From Macrotis lagotis (Eukaryota; Chordata; Mammalia; Peramelemorphia; Peramelidae): DNA of 64,000 bases. The translations under genes and the position numbers were made by a program. The notes under the pieces are model-generated. The model saw only the letters and a program-made list of their open reading frames with translations. It was not told the origin of the DNA and searched no databases. The DNA lies in assembly GCF_037893015.1 (NCBI RefSeq), contig NC_133666.1, positions 659,380,521 to 659,444,520 of the forward strand, in the 5' to 3' direction. This document shows positions 31,100 through 41,349 of this stretch, piece by piece. Within the stretch, counting starts at the first letter, position 1. Each line of letters opens with the position of its first letter.

Positions 31100-32045
31100 T
31101 AAGAAAACTCAAAAAGTACATGGGGAGAGGTTGGTTATGAGAAATGTTGAATGCCAGAGCATTGTGTTTTTGATCCTAGCCATTGGATCTTAGTGAGTAG
31201 GGGGTGATATCAGACCTTTGCTTTAGGAAAATCACTTTAGTGAGTGAATGATGTATTTTGGTGGGATGCTTCAAAGTTGAAATCATTAGGTCTTGGCAAT
31301 AGCTTAGACATGGAGATGAGAGATTATAAGGAGTAAAGGGAGACTCCTAAGTTGTTTGTCTACGGGACCAAGAAAATGATGTCCTCTACATTAAGAGAGA
31401 AGGGACTGGGAGATTGGGGGATAGGAAAAGAATGAGTTCAGTTTTGGAAATGATGAAATTAAGATCTCTATTGGACATCCATCTTGGGAGATCTGAAAGG
31501 CATTTAAAGGTGTGAGAATGGAAGTTATTGGTGAGTTTAGAGCAGGTTGGATAGATCTGAAAATTATCAGCTTTATATAGATGTTAGTTAAATCCATGGG
31601 AAGAGATGAGACTAAGTGAAGTAGTAAAGAGGAAAAAGAGAAGAGGGCTCATTCCAGGACAAATCCTTGAGGAATATCTGTAGTTACAGGGCACTATTTA
31701 GATGAGGAATCAACAAAATATATGAGGAGTAGCCAAGCCAGTAGAAGAACCAAGAGATAGGAGTATCTTTAAAAGCTCAAGAAAACAGTATCTAGGAGGA
31801 GATAGTGATCAATAGTGTCAGATGCTCCACAGGGGTTAAGGATAATGAAGAGAGAGAAAAGTGCATATAATTTGGCAAGCTTGATAACTTTGGAAAGAGC
31901 AATTTCAGTGGAATGATAATATTGGAAGTCAGAAGATTTTAAGGAGAAGAGTGTGAGAGGGGAGAAAGTAGAGGCACCTTTTGTAGAGGGTTTTTTGAGG
32001 AGTTCAATCACAAAGGAATGAAGAGGCATAGTGTAATAGTTAATG
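31100..32045 (-). mobile_element. L2 LINE reverse transcriptase region
   Basis: Minus-strand translation at 31769-32029 gives DFQYYHSTEIALSKVIKLAK and DTIDHYLLLDTVF, matching the L2 RT signature (RPHHSTETALSKV and AFDTIDHSLLLDTL). At 31391-31597 it gives the region equivalent to the L2 thumb. The plus strand shows the familiar antisense words gagttcagttttggaaatga, ccatgggaagagatgagact, ttgaggaatatctgtagtta. Coding integrity is lost. Confidence 0.88.
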
Positions 32046-32095
32046 GGGATAGAAGCATCAAGTGATGGTCTTATTTGGTTTATATACTATATTGT

Positions 32096-32295
32096 TTGAA
32101 CAACCTTGAATTAATAATAATTCCATTGGTTTATTCTTCTTTGCCACCACAAAAATTGCTATAAATATTTTTGTACTTATGGGTTCTTTTTCCTCTTTCT
32201 CTGGTCTCTTTGGGGCATAGATTTAGCAGGGCTATGAGTAGGTTCAAAGTATGCACAATTTAACTTTTTGTGCACAGTTTTAAATTGTTTTTTAA
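32096..32295 (-). mobile_element. LINE-1 ORF2 fragment
   Basis: Antisense: tgccaccacaaaaattgcta, taaatatttttgtacttatg, ggcatagatttagcagggct, then a decayed cccaaattgctctcc-equivalent at 32278-32294. Confidence 0.8.
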
Positions 32296-32374
32296 AATGA
32301 CTATACTTTCTGTGATTGGGAACTCATTACTAAGATAGGCTATTTCATTTTTGGATAACTCTAATTGTTAGTAA
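32296..32374 (-). mobile_element. CR1/L3 LINE fragment (left piece)
   Basis: gattgggaactcattactaa, gataggctatttcatttttg, gataactctaattgttag fit the antisense CR1/L3 3' region. It is interrupted after 32374 and resumes at 32640 with a duplicated 34-bp segment. Confidence 0.65.
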
Positions 32375-32639
32375 TAGACCAAGAAATACTCTATCAGATC
32401 TATGGAAAGAGAATAAATTTATGACCAAAGAAGAATTAGAGTACATTATAAACTGCAAAATGAATGATTTTGACTATATTAAATTAAAAAGTTACCAAAA
32501 TTAAAAGGAAAGCAGAAAGCTGGGAAACAATCTTCACAACTGGGAATTCTGATAAAGGTCTCATTTATAAAATGTATAGAGAATTTGATCAAATTTATAA
32601 GGTTACAAGACATTCCCCAATTAATAAATGGCCAAAGGA
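32375..32639 (+). mobile_element. 265-bp internal LINE-1 ORF2 fragment between 34-bp direct repeats
   Basis: Plus-strand translation gives DLWKENKFMTKEELEYII, NCKMNDFDYIKLKSYQN and later FPN..MAKGY, i.e. a middle-to-late part of ORF2 only. It has neither the ORF2 end, the 3'UTR nor a poly-A. The flanks 32341-32374 and 32640-32673 are identical over 34 bp. Removing the insert with one flank restores a continuous CR1/L3 relic. See Findings. Confidence 0.88.
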
Positions 32640-32690
32640 TATTTCATTTTTGGATAACTCTAATTGTTAGTAAATTTTTTCCATATTTCT
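32640..32690 (-). mobile_element. CR1/L3 LINE fragment (right piece)
   Basis: The repeated 34 bp followed by attttttccatatttctgca, consistent with the expected aagtttttccttatatt-type continuation. Confidence 0.6.
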
Positions 32691-32692
32691 GC

Positions 32693-32895
32693 AGTTTGAT
32701 GACACAGTGGCTAGAGTGCTGAGCATGCATCCTGGAATACCTGAGTTCAAATGTGGCCTCAAACACTTCCTAGCCATGTGACCCCTGGACAAGTCATTAA
32801 ATCTCTTGTTTTCCATGTAAAATGAAGATAACTGCACTTATCTCCCAGGATTGTTATGAGGATCAAGTGAGATCCAAATGATCCCAATAAGATTC
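32693..32895 (+). mobile_element. MIR/CORE-SINE
   Basis: gatgacacagtggctagagt, gagttcaaatgtggcctcaa, ctagccatgtgacccctgga, gtaaaatgaagataactgca, ggattgttatgaggatcaag. Confidence 0.85.
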
Positions 32896-33235
32896 ATAAA
32901 AATTAGCTGGATATGATTTGGAATCTTCCTTCATTTAACTTGAATGAATGAATTACAACAATAAACAAAAATTTTATTAAAAAATAAAAGCTAGACAATC
33001 CTCTGCCTTCAAGAAACTTACAATTACTAACAGGGTAGACAATATTGGGGGGGGGCGTTGTCCAGGGTGGAATGTTGTGGTTTAAGAAGTCATAAGAATG
33101 ATGAAACTTTTCCAGAGCTTCAATTTTAGAATTTCACGCCAATTCCAATTCAATTCTAGAGCCAACAATGATGCTGATTGTATTAGAATTCTCAGAGTAT
33201 GAGGGAAAGAAACAAAAGGAGGCCTAGGGAGTTAG
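32896..33235. other. Mostly unclassified
   Basis: Positions 32940-33040 have an L2-like antisense flavour (ctgccttcaagaaacttaca). A G-run lies at 33049-33056. No gene is seen. Confidence 0.35.
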
Positions 33236-33239
33236 TTAG

Positions 33240-33775
33240 AAATACATTACTAATCCTCCCACAACCTCTCCAACACTGATCATTTCACCTTTTTCTCATC
33301 TTGACTAATCTGATAGGTGTGAGGTGATACCTCATTGTTGTTTTAATTTCATTTGTCTAATTAATAATGATGAGAGTGTTTTCATTTGATTTTATATATA
33401 GCCTTAATTTCTTCATTAGAAAGCTATCTGTTCATATCCTTTGACCATTTATCAATTGGAGAATGACTTGTGACCTTATAAATTTGATGCAATTCTCTAT
33501 ACATTTTAGAAATGAGACATTTATCAGAACTCCCAGTTGTGAAGATTGTTTCCCAGCTTTCTGCTTTCCTTTTAATTTTGGTAACTTTTTAATTTAATAT
33601 AGTCAAAATCATTCATTTTGTAGTTTATAATGTACTTTAATTCTTGTTTGGTCATAAATTTATCCTCTTTCCATAGATATGATAGATAAAGTATTTCTTG
33701 GTCTATTAATTTATCTACGTTGCTGCTTTTTATGTCTGCTAAAATTTTATTTAAGATAAACAACCTTGATGGAAG
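33240..33775 (-). mobile_element. LINE-1 ORF2 fragment, inverted
   Basis: Minus-strand frame at 33572-33781 reads NKILADIKSSNVDKLIDQEI, LYLSYLWKEDKFMTKQELKY and IINYKMNDFDYIKLKSYQN, a clear L1 ORF2 segment. Its reverse complement matches the insert at 32375-32600. DNA directly to the right looks like an L1 3' end on the opposite strand, suggesting a 5' inversion. Confidence 0.88.
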
Positions 33776-33990
33776 CAGCATCTCTCAGCAGTTCAGAGAG
33801 CTAAGACAACTGTATTAGACCAGCTATGGACAAGGTGAACCCCATCCAGAGGAAGAAAAACAAAACACGAAAAAACCCCCAACCAAAAAACCCTTTCAGA
33901 ATCTGATAAATACTTTATAAAAACTATCTCTTCTGTATTTCTTCCCCTTAATCCAAAATAATTCCTCATGTAAAAATAACTAATGTGTAA
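33776..33990 (+). mobile_element. Possible LINE-1 3' part, opposite strand to the preceding piece
   Basis: gatggaagcagcatctctca, agagctaagacaactgtatt, ctatggacaaggtgaacccc and a run of aaaacacgaaaaaaccccc resemble a marsupial L1 3' region in the plus direction. Together with 33240-33775 this would be a twin-primed (5'-inverted) insertion. Confidence 0.45.
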
Positions 33991-33999
33991 ATATGCTTA

Positions 34000-34260
34000 T
34001 CAAAAATATGCATGCCACAGCATGCAGAAACATATGTGCAAATATGATCTAAATTACAGTATAAATTGGGGATAATCAACAGAAACAAATACTAAGAATG
34101 AAAGAGTTCCTGAAGGTAGGATTTTGATTAGGACTTAAAGGAAGCCAGAGGTAGAGATGGTAGAGTATTACATGCAGAGGGGACAGTTAGGGGAAATTCC
34201 CAAACTCAGATTGAATTTTCTTGTATGAGGAAGAGCAAAAGGAAGACAGTGTCACTGGAC
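34000..34260 (-). mobile_element. L2 LINE 3' region
   Basis: gtataaattggggataatca, gtaggattttgattaggact, aaggaagccagaggtagaga, agtgtcactggaccaggggc: antisense L2. Confidence 0.75.
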
Positions 34261-34264
34261 CAGG

Positions 34265-35640
34265 GGCATGGTGATGTCAAAGGGGGATAAAAGGCATTCA
34301 CTTCTTCTTCAGAGTAAATATACTGTTTTTTTTTCAATTGAACCCAATCCAGAGGTTCTTTTTCACCATCCTGATTGCCTTTTTCTTGGAGTCTTTCCTA
34401 TCAATGTCTTTCCTAAAAACAATCAAAATCAACCCAATTATCTAGATGCATTCTGACCAATATAGACTCAAGCAGGACAATTAATCTCCCCATTCCTGAT
34501 TTCTATACTTTTCTAAATGTATTGTAGGGGCTTGATGGTTCCTTGGCCCCCATCTCTAACTATTAACTCATATTTTACATTTCAGATTCTTGCTCAGATT
34601 CTGATAAGAAGGACCACCAGGAGCTAAAATTCCTTTAAATGTATTATTCTTTTTTGAATGACAAGTGGAGTAATTGTTGCATTGATACACAGGATGAAAA
34701 TTGCTACCCTGAAGCTGGGAAGCTCTTCTTCCTTGTGCTCTGACTGCATCCAGTCCCCATGCTCACCCACCCCCAGAGCCTGGCATTCACAGAATCCATT
34801 ATTGGGCTATTCTTGTCTCAGTCTGATGTAGCGAAGAGGGCCGCTTGGCATTCCGAGCACATCCCACTTGCATCTCCAAAGAAGCCCAATTATTCTTCCC
34901 TTATGTTCAAACTTCTTGTTTTCCAACATCTAAAATCCAAGATCATGGTAACAGTATAATTTGAAGCAAACATTTCTTTTTAAACCTCTGCTCTAAGTCA
35001 GGAGCAACGTGAAATAATAGTGTTTTCGAGGCCCCCCATTTGGCGTTATCGCATATGAATTTGAGCAAACGATTCCCATAAGGTGTCTGTGACGCAGGAG
35101 GAGGCAGGGCCTCAGAACTCAACATCCTTGTCCACTGTGACTTTCTCTATTCTGGGGCTATTCACCAAAATACAGATGCCTTTCAAGAACAAAAGAATCC
35201 TTGCTTGTTCTCCGTCATTCAAACAAAACATTCCAGCCTCCATCTCCGCAGACAAGTATTGATTCATTCTCATAAAACGGTGGTCCTCATCAGGAGAAAG
35301 GCTAGGGCCAAAGGAGATTTCAGCCTGCATGCTACAGAAACAACTCTCCTTTTCCCAGGGATGGCAACGTCTCCTTTGGAGTTCTTAGAATCCAAACTCC
35401 TGGATCATTCTGCAAGGTATCTGGGGGAGAGCTGTGTCTGGGCTGCAGCTGATTTTGAGATGATTTGTAATGGGAAGGAGCTGTGATCTTTTGCCATACT
35501 TAAGTATCACAGGGAGAGCAGTCCAGTTGACACTGAGCAAACAGTTTTTGGATAATTTTTTTTGCTATGAACTGAGGTTAACCTGGCTGTCCTCCTCTTT
35601 TGGGTTGGGACTGAGAATAGTAATAGTGCTTTCCATTTCT
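34265..35640. other. 1.4-kb repeat-free block, possible conserved non-coding DNA
   Basis: No repeat family is recognised. Base composition is more balanced than that of the neighbours, with scattered CpGs (34830-34860, 35020-35060, 35240-35280). Overlapping frames of 72 and 93 codons at 35112-35486 on opposite strands have no known domain. A block that has excluded insertions in such a repeat-dense window may be under constraint. Confidence 0.4.
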
Positions 35641-35642
35641 TA

Positions 35643-35790
35643 ATCATAGACTCCTTGATTGAGAGCTGGAAGGAATCTCAGAAGCCATCCGATCCAACCC
35701 CCCCATTTGACAGAGGAGGTAATTGAGGCCAAGGGCATAAGTGATTGGACCAAAGTCTCATGACAATGTCACAGGACAAAGAGCCTCTGA
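35643..35790 (-). mobile_element. MIR/THER-type SINE relic
   Basis: gattgagagctggaaggaat, gaagccatccgatccaaccc, ccatttgacagaggaggtaa, gtgattggaccaaagtctca. Confidence 0.75.
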
Positions 35791-36235
35791 AGTTTTCTAG
35801 AGGAAAAACCTGTCGACTTCATCAGATTAATAGATTAGTTCTGGGTTGGCCATTTTATTCTCACTCTAAAGTATTTTTTGTTTGTGTGTTTTGTTTCTTT
35901 AGTTGAAGGTTGCCATCTTCATTAGAGGCTGTCAGTCTATTGAGTGAAATTTGTTAAGTCTGACAAAATAGAATGAGAGTGATGGAGTAACCAACCAAAC
36001 AAACAAACCCCCAAAAAAACCTTAATACAACTCAGTCCTTTGGGCCTGGAGAAGCAGGCACTGTACCTGAGACCTGGTCCAAAGATCATGCAAAATTAGT
36101 AGCAAACCAAGGAATAAAAAAAGATTTCTGGGCCCTTGCACCTCTTCTTTCTTTTATTTGCTGTTGAATTCTAAAAAAATCAAGGAATAACTACTATTGC
36201 CCCTTTGGCATGTAAAGAGCCCCTAATTAGGAGAG
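35791..36235. other. No recognised feature
   Basis: Some homopolymer-rich stretches (36010-36022, 36116-36122). No gene. Confidence 0.3.
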
Positions 36236-36237
36236 TA

Positions 36238-36320
36238 AATGAAGCATTTATTAATTTAACAATATTTATTTAGCATTTACTATGTACAGAGCACTTAAGC
36301 AAGGGAAGATACCAAATTTA
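36238..36320 (-). mobile_element. L2/MIR terminal fragment
   Basis: gaagcatttattaatttaac and tttagcatttactatgtaca are the antisense terminal consensus. Confidence 0.55.
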
Positions 36321-36599
36321 GATTATGGAATATTCCCTGATGTCCTAGAACAGGACCTGGGGGCCACTGTCACCTAAGGAGTTCATGGATAGTCTTTAAA
36401 ATACCTGTGGATTAATAAAAAAAAATTCTTCTAATTTCATTTCAAGGTAATTATCTCGATTTTTAAATTCTATATCTTTTATATTAAATATTTAAATGTT
36501 ATTCTTTAGTCCATGAGCTTCACCAGACTGCCTAGGAGGCCAGAAAACAGAAAAGGTTAGAAATCCGTAAAGGAGAGTTTATTTGACTAAATAGCATCC

Positions 36600-36765
36600 T
36601 AAAGTACAAAGAAAGCTGCCATACTATTTATTACAAAGCAAGTGCAGAGTGGGACAGACAAAATACTGCAAGAGGTCTAGGAGGGGAGGCTGTTATTGAC
36701 AGGATAATCAAGGAAGGCTTTTCAGAGGTGGTGGTGGTCTTTAGTTTGTATTATAAGGCAACTAG
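36600..36765 (-). mobile_element. L2 LINE 3' fragment
   Basis: ctgttattgacaggataatc, aaggaaggcttttcagaggt and ggtctttagtttgtattata match the antisense L2 3' region. Decayed. Confidence 0.5.
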
Positions 36766-36774
36766 TCTAACAGC

Positions 36775-36805
36775 TTATCCTCAGTTTCCTCATCTGTAAA
36801 AGGGC

Positions 36806-36840
<35 letters not shown>

Positions 36841-36965
36841 AACCCTGCCTCACAGGAATGTGATGACATGATGATGAAGTGAAGATCAAATGAGATAATA
36901 TGTGTAAAGCTCCTCACACATCTTAAACCTTAAATCACAGGTAGCAACTGGCATGAATGAATGCT
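36775..36965 (+). mobile_element. MIR-type SINE with internal (ATA)n
   Basis: cctcagtttcctcatctgta, aaagggcataataataataa (an ATA/ATG expansion to 36843), ccctgcctcacaggaatgtg, gatcaaatgagataatatgt, gtgtaaagctcctcacacat. Confidence 0.82.
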
Positions 36966-37264
36966 CCAAAGTAAGAGATCTCAGAGCATGGGGAGAAAGA
37001 GTCATCCAGCTTTTCTAGAGCCTTGGAGACAGATCTAAGGCTGGAAAATGGCAGCAGGTTTCACAGGCATTTATTGCTAATTGGAAGAAAGTCAAGAATT
37101 CTTTTGTAATTATACAGGGGAGACACTGGGGAGTTTAGAAGAGCAGAGACATAACAGAGAGGAAAACACAGATCCTTTTTAATATGAAACAGGAATCTTT
37201 TGTCTGACTGAGACCCTAGAAGTAAGAACTTCTGCCTATGGTTTGTTTGCTTATCACATCCAAG

Positions 37265-37425
37265 ACTAGAATTGGAAAAATTCTTAAAAATCGTCAAGTC
37301 CAAATGCCTCACTTTTCAGATGAGGAAACTGAGACAAATATGTTAATTGGCTTGCTCAGAATTGCACAGCTAAATTTCTAAGGATGGATCTGAACTCAGA
37401 TCTTTCTCAGTTTAGTACTTTATTT
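37265..37425 (-). mobile_element. MIR/THER-type SINE relic
   Basis: gactagaattggaaaaattc, cacttttcagatgaggaaac, cttgctcagaattgcacagc, gatctgaactcagatctttc. Confidence 0.75.
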
Positions 37426-37429
37426 ATTG

Positions 37430-37700
37430 GTACCCTTATAATTGCTATTCAGTCATGTCCAACTCTCTGTGACCTCATCTGGGGTTTCCTGGGCAAAGAT
37501 ACTGTGGTGGTTTGCCATTTCCTTCTCCAGCTTATTTTATAGATGAGAAAACTGAGGCAAATAGGGTGAAGTGACTTGACCAGAGTCATACCACTAGTAA
37601 GTGTCTGAAGTCTGCTTTAAATATCAGGAAGATGAGTCCTCCCAATTCTAGACCTGGTCCTCTGAGGAATATGGTGCCATCTAGTTAGGTGCCCACCCTT
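37430..37700 (-). mobile_element. MAR1-type CORE-SINE, full-length
   Basis: Antisense: gctattcagtcatgtccaac, atctggggtttcctgggcaa, gtggtttgccatttccttct, agatgagaaaactgaggcaa, cttgaccagagtcataccac, caggaagatgagtcctccca, and the head gccatctagttaggtgccca. Confidence 0.92.
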
Positions 37701-37941
37701 AGAGCAGATATCTAAAAAAAAAATCTCCTTGGGAGTGATGATTACAATAGTATTCACTCATTCATGAAAATTGAATAAAGAGACCTGAATCTAAACCAGC
37801 AACTGATTTCTTCTATATGGAAGGTACTTTTCATTGTCCTATAGCTTTTCATTAGTCTCTGGTGTTTTGTATGATTTTTATCATTCCTCCAAGGATTCCT
37901 GTAGTGGTTTTTTCAGCAGCTGAGATAATTGAGGGATTCTT

Positions 37942-38102
37942 TTTTTTTTTTTGGAGTTTTTTTTTGGCAAGGCAAATGGGGTTAAGTGACTTGCCCAAGG
38001 CCACACAGCTAGGTAATTATTAAGTGTCTGAGGCCGGATTTGAACTCAGGGACTCCTGACTCCAGGGCCTGTGCTCTATCCACTGAGCCACCTAGCCACC
38101 CC
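37942..38102 (-). mobile_element. tRNA-like marsupial SINE (family 1), young
   Basis: Antisense full-length: poly-T, ggcaaggcaaatggggttaa, acacagctaggtaattatta, ggccggatttgaactcaggg, gagccacctagccacccc. A perfect 17-bp target-site duplication (ataattgagggattctt) lies at 37925-37941 and 38103-38119. Confidence 0.98.
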
Positions 38103-38344
38103 ATAATTGAGGGATTCTTAATGACAGCCTAGAAACTGTTTCCAGGCAAGAGTATGAAGGCAGGATAGATTTTTAAATTTAATCTGCATTATTAGTAATC
38201 CTTTATGTCTAGATGATCAACAAACCTTGACTTGTGGACTTCCAATGTTCATACGATGAATTTAACAATGGGCTTTCATAAAACAGATTTAACTGGGCTC
38301 TAACACCTCCCTTTTACAAGGACACAAATCCGCCTTAATGGGTA

Positions 38345-38515
38345 TTAGGATCATAGATTCAGATCTGGAAGGGACCTTTGAGTTCATCTGGCCTAATCCT
38401 CTAATTTTTTTAAGATGAGGAAAATGAACTCCAGAAAGGTATGTCCGTGACTTGCCCAAGGTCACCCAGTCCCATAAAGAATAGCAGGCTTTCTGACTCC
38501 AAATTTCAAGCTCTT
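38345..38515 (-). mobile_element. MIR/THER-type SINE relic
   Basis: cagatctggaagggaccttt, gagttcatctggcctaatcc, ttaagatgaggaaaatgaac, gacttgcccaaggtcaccca. Confidence 0.82.
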
Positions 38516-38554
38516 ACTGGTTTACCTACTTGCTTACTACTTACCTACTCAATT

Positions 38555-38840
38555 CCAATTTACAGACTTTAATTAGGCACTTACTTTATGCTAGGTCTGT
38601 ACCAAGTAATACGGTCGCAAAGCTCTCAGCAGCTCGCGGTCAAATGGGGGGAGACAACATGCAAACAATCATAAGCAAACAAGATATATATACAGGAAAA
38701 AATGGAGATAATCAATAGAGGGAAGGCATTAATTCTGGGAAGAGCAGAAATAGCTTCAAGCAGAAGGTAAAATTTTAGCTGGAATTTGAAGGAATCTGGA
38801 AGCCAGAGGGAGTAGATGAGGAGATCCTTGCATATCTACA
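38555..38840 (-). mobile_element. L2 LINE 3' end
   Basis: cacttactttatgctaggtc, gagacaacatgcaaacaatc, gagataatcaatagagggaa, ggcattaattctgggaagag, ctggaatttgaaggaatctg. It contains an atypical CpG-bearing stretch at 38605-38640 (gtcgcaaagctctcagcagc). Confidence 0.78.
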
Positions 38841-38944
38841 CCCTACTCTTTTCAAATATTTGTAGATACTATCATAATAAAGTACAATTTTTTAAAAAGC
38901 TCTATTAGATTCATAGTAGTTTTTTGTCATGGTGTATTTTATCA

Positions 38945-39170
38945 TGTCATATTAGAAGCAACTGGATAGTGCAATGATTAAAGGGCTGGACTTGGTGTCA
39001 GAAATACCTGAGTTCAAATCCAACCTCCATCCACTATGTGATTATAGATAAGTCACTTAATCTCTATTCACCTCATTTTTCTTATCTGTAAAATGGGATA
39101 ATAGTAACAAATATTTAGGAAGTGAAGGTAAAATGAGATAATATTTGGAAAGTGCATTGAAAATAACTCT
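38945..39170 (+). mobile_element. MIR/CORE-SINE
   Basis: agcaactggatagtgcaatg, gagttcaaatccaacctcca, gataagtcacttaatctcta, cttatctgtaaaatgggata. Confidence 0.82.
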
Positions 39171-39310
39171 GGTACTATCTCTGTGACCTTGTCAAGTCAT
39201 TCAACCTTTTTGAGCCTCAGAATTAAAGTTGATTAAAATTAATTCTGGGTAAATTAAGGGTTAGACTAGATAATCCTTAAGGACCTTCCTACTCTAAATT
39301 ATTTAATTTC
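39171..39310 (+). mobile_element. MIR/THER-type SINE relic
   Basis: ctctgtgaccttgtcaagtc, gagcctcagaattaaagttg, actagataatccttaaggac and cttcctactctaaattattt. Confidence 0.65.
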
Positions 39311-40185
39311 TATATCAATTCCTCTTATTCTGGAGAGTATGGCTATGCCAGTCTAGCATGTGTGAGATTATTGTATGGGTTCCAGCCTCCTGCTGAGGCT
39401 GTGAGGAAGGAGAACCTCACGTCTTTTGACACCCATGGTCTCTCTATATTTTCCTCTCATTTCTCCGAATCAAGTTATAATGCTGACCTTTCCATTGAGA
39501 GTGGGATTCCAGGAATTCCATTTTACTAAGTCAGCCTTCTTTCAAGCTTCTCTACATTTCCATAATTCAGCCCCTTGACTCACTGACAAGCCAAGTAATT
39601 TAGTAACAGAAGGGAGGGGAACAAAAAAAATAAAGGCCTTAAACTAGTAGATCATTGTCTGCTTTGACTTCTAATGTACATCTAGGGAGGAGGATGGCAT
39701 GATTCATTAAAATAACGATCATTTTTACAAGGCTATTTAGAGCCTGGAGCCCATACAATGGTTGTAGAAAAATCACCTGAGAAATTAAACCTTCGCTGTG
39801 ACCTGTAAATTCCCCAGGTTGGAATCATATAAAGAATTAGTGTAAATGATTGCTGGGGACACACACATGCCTATAAATAGAATGTGTGTGTGTGTGGTAT
39901 TGGTATATCTTCATACACCGATTTCCCTGGGGAGCTCTCCACAGTCTGTGACATTGGGCAGCTGGAAGCTTCCTTTCAAGGACTGAGCAGAAATATTCTC
40001 TGGCTTTTGAGATGCTGCATCATTTGCAGTAAGATATGAGCGCCACATCCTGATGCTAAGGGGCTGCTATTAATCTAAAGGGCACCATCTTCCCCATGAT
40101 GCTGTAGGCTAGCAATAGCATCATCATGGAAAAAAGAGACAGCATCTGTTATAAATGCTAGAGAATCGGGAAAAAACGACTAGAC
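39311..40185. other. 0.9-kb repeat-poor block, possible conserved non-coding DNA
   Basis: No repeat assigned apart from a (TG)6 at 39884-39896. Sequences at 39690-39840 and 39930-40130 look non-repetitive and are not AT-skewed. No convincing frame. Confidence 0.4.
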
Positions 40186-40189
40186 ACAG

Positions 40190-40490
40190 CAATGAATTCG
40201 GAGACTTGAGTTCTAATCCTGACTTTGCTATGGGCCTAATGAGTGATCAAATCACATTCCCTGTCTCCCCTTTAGTTTCTTTTATGTGGAAAACAAAGGA
40301 ATTGGACTAAATAATCTTTAAGATCCTTTCCTTCTTTAAATCTTATGCTCTTCCTCCTGGCTTTGCCATAAACTCACCCCTTTGCCTCTATCTCAGTTTA
40401 CCTATGTGTCAAATGAGGATCATAATACTCACCACTTACCATACAAGATTGTGAGAAGATAATGAATAAAACAACAACAATAAAGTTTTG
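40190..40490 (+). mobile_element. Two MIR-type SINE relics
   Basis: First: acttgagttctaatcctgac, gatcaaatcacattccctgt, gactaaataatctttaagat. Second, from about 40370: actcacccctttgcctctat, ctcagtttacctatgtgtca, gattgtgagaagataatgaa. Confidence 0.6.
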
Positions 40491-40499
40491 TAGTGTAGG

Positions 40500-40868
40500 A
40501 TTTGCAGAATTCTCATTTCTATTATTATTCTTTCCTTGTAGGTAAACAATTACTCAGTTTGTTTTTATATTAATGGTTTTGAGGAGTGTGTGTGTGTCTC
40601 AGTACCTCTCTCCATGACTGGAAATATCGAGTCATCTATTTTGTAATAATGCAGAGAATTAAATATTTCCTGGGACATCCAAAGATTTCAGCTAGTATCG
40701 CAGGGCGCATTATAATGGAGACAGATCATTTGAACACAAGTCTAGTTAATGTAATAGATGAAACAAATCCTACCTGTGGAAGAAGGGAAGAGTTCTGGAA
40801 TTGATATTGGTTTGGGATGGATTGATCCTTGGAGAATTCTGGGGAAAGTTGGATTGATAGAGTTGTTT
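40500..40868. other. No recognised feature
   Basis: A 72-codon frame at 40586-40804 has no known domain. Two CpGs at 40697-40708 and a (TG)n stub at 40588. Confidence 0.3.
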
Positions 40869-40872
40869 AGAA

Positions 40873-41349
40873 GTGAGTGGGTTCAATATGACCAGGAAGG
40901 ATAATGATCATTGTTGGAATGGTTGTGGGAAATCTGAGACACTATTACACTGTTGGTGGAGCTGTGAACTCATCCAACCCTTCTGGAGAGCTATATGGAA
41001 CTACGCCCAAAGGGCAACAAAAATGTGCACACCCTTTGACCCAGCAATACCACTGCTGGGTCTATACCCTGAAGAGATGATGAAAAAGGGTAAAAACATC
41101 ACATGTACAAAAATATTCATAGCAGCCCTGTTTGTGGTGGCAAAGAATTGGAAATCAAGTAAATGTCCTTCAATTGGGGAATGGCTTAGCAAACTGTGGA
41201 ATATGTATGTCATGGAACACTATTGTTCTATTAGAAACCAGGAGGGACAGGATTTCAGGGAAGCCTGGAGGGATTTGCATGAACTGATGCTGAGTGAGAT
41301 GAGCAGAACCAGAAAAACACTGTACACCCTAACGGCAACATGGGAGTGA
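40873..41349 (+). pseudogene. LINE-1 ORF2 C-terminal domain, still open
   Basis: 158 codons, of which the first four derive from the target site. The L1 part carries the ORF2 C-terminal cysteine motif C-x3-C-x7-H-x4-C (C14, C18, H26, C31), then CTPFDPAIPLLGLYPEE, TCTKIFIAALFVVAKNW, KCPSIGEWLSKLWNMYVMEH and the end ELMLSEMSRTRKTLYTLTAT. In human L1 this segment has matching PFDPAIPLLGIYP and FIAALFTIAKTW words. It binds RNA in ORF2p. Endonuclease and RT are absent because of 5' truncation, so it cannot act alone. Confidence 0.95.

Noticed and set aside
31769..32029. 86-codon minus-strand frame as a host gene
   Set aside because: Contains the L2 RT signature HSTEIALSKV and DTIDHYLLLDT, so it is a LINE remnant.
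40873..41349. 158-codon frame as a host gene
   Set aside because: The sequence is the C-terminus of L1 ORF2 within an insertion bounded by a 17-bp duplication.
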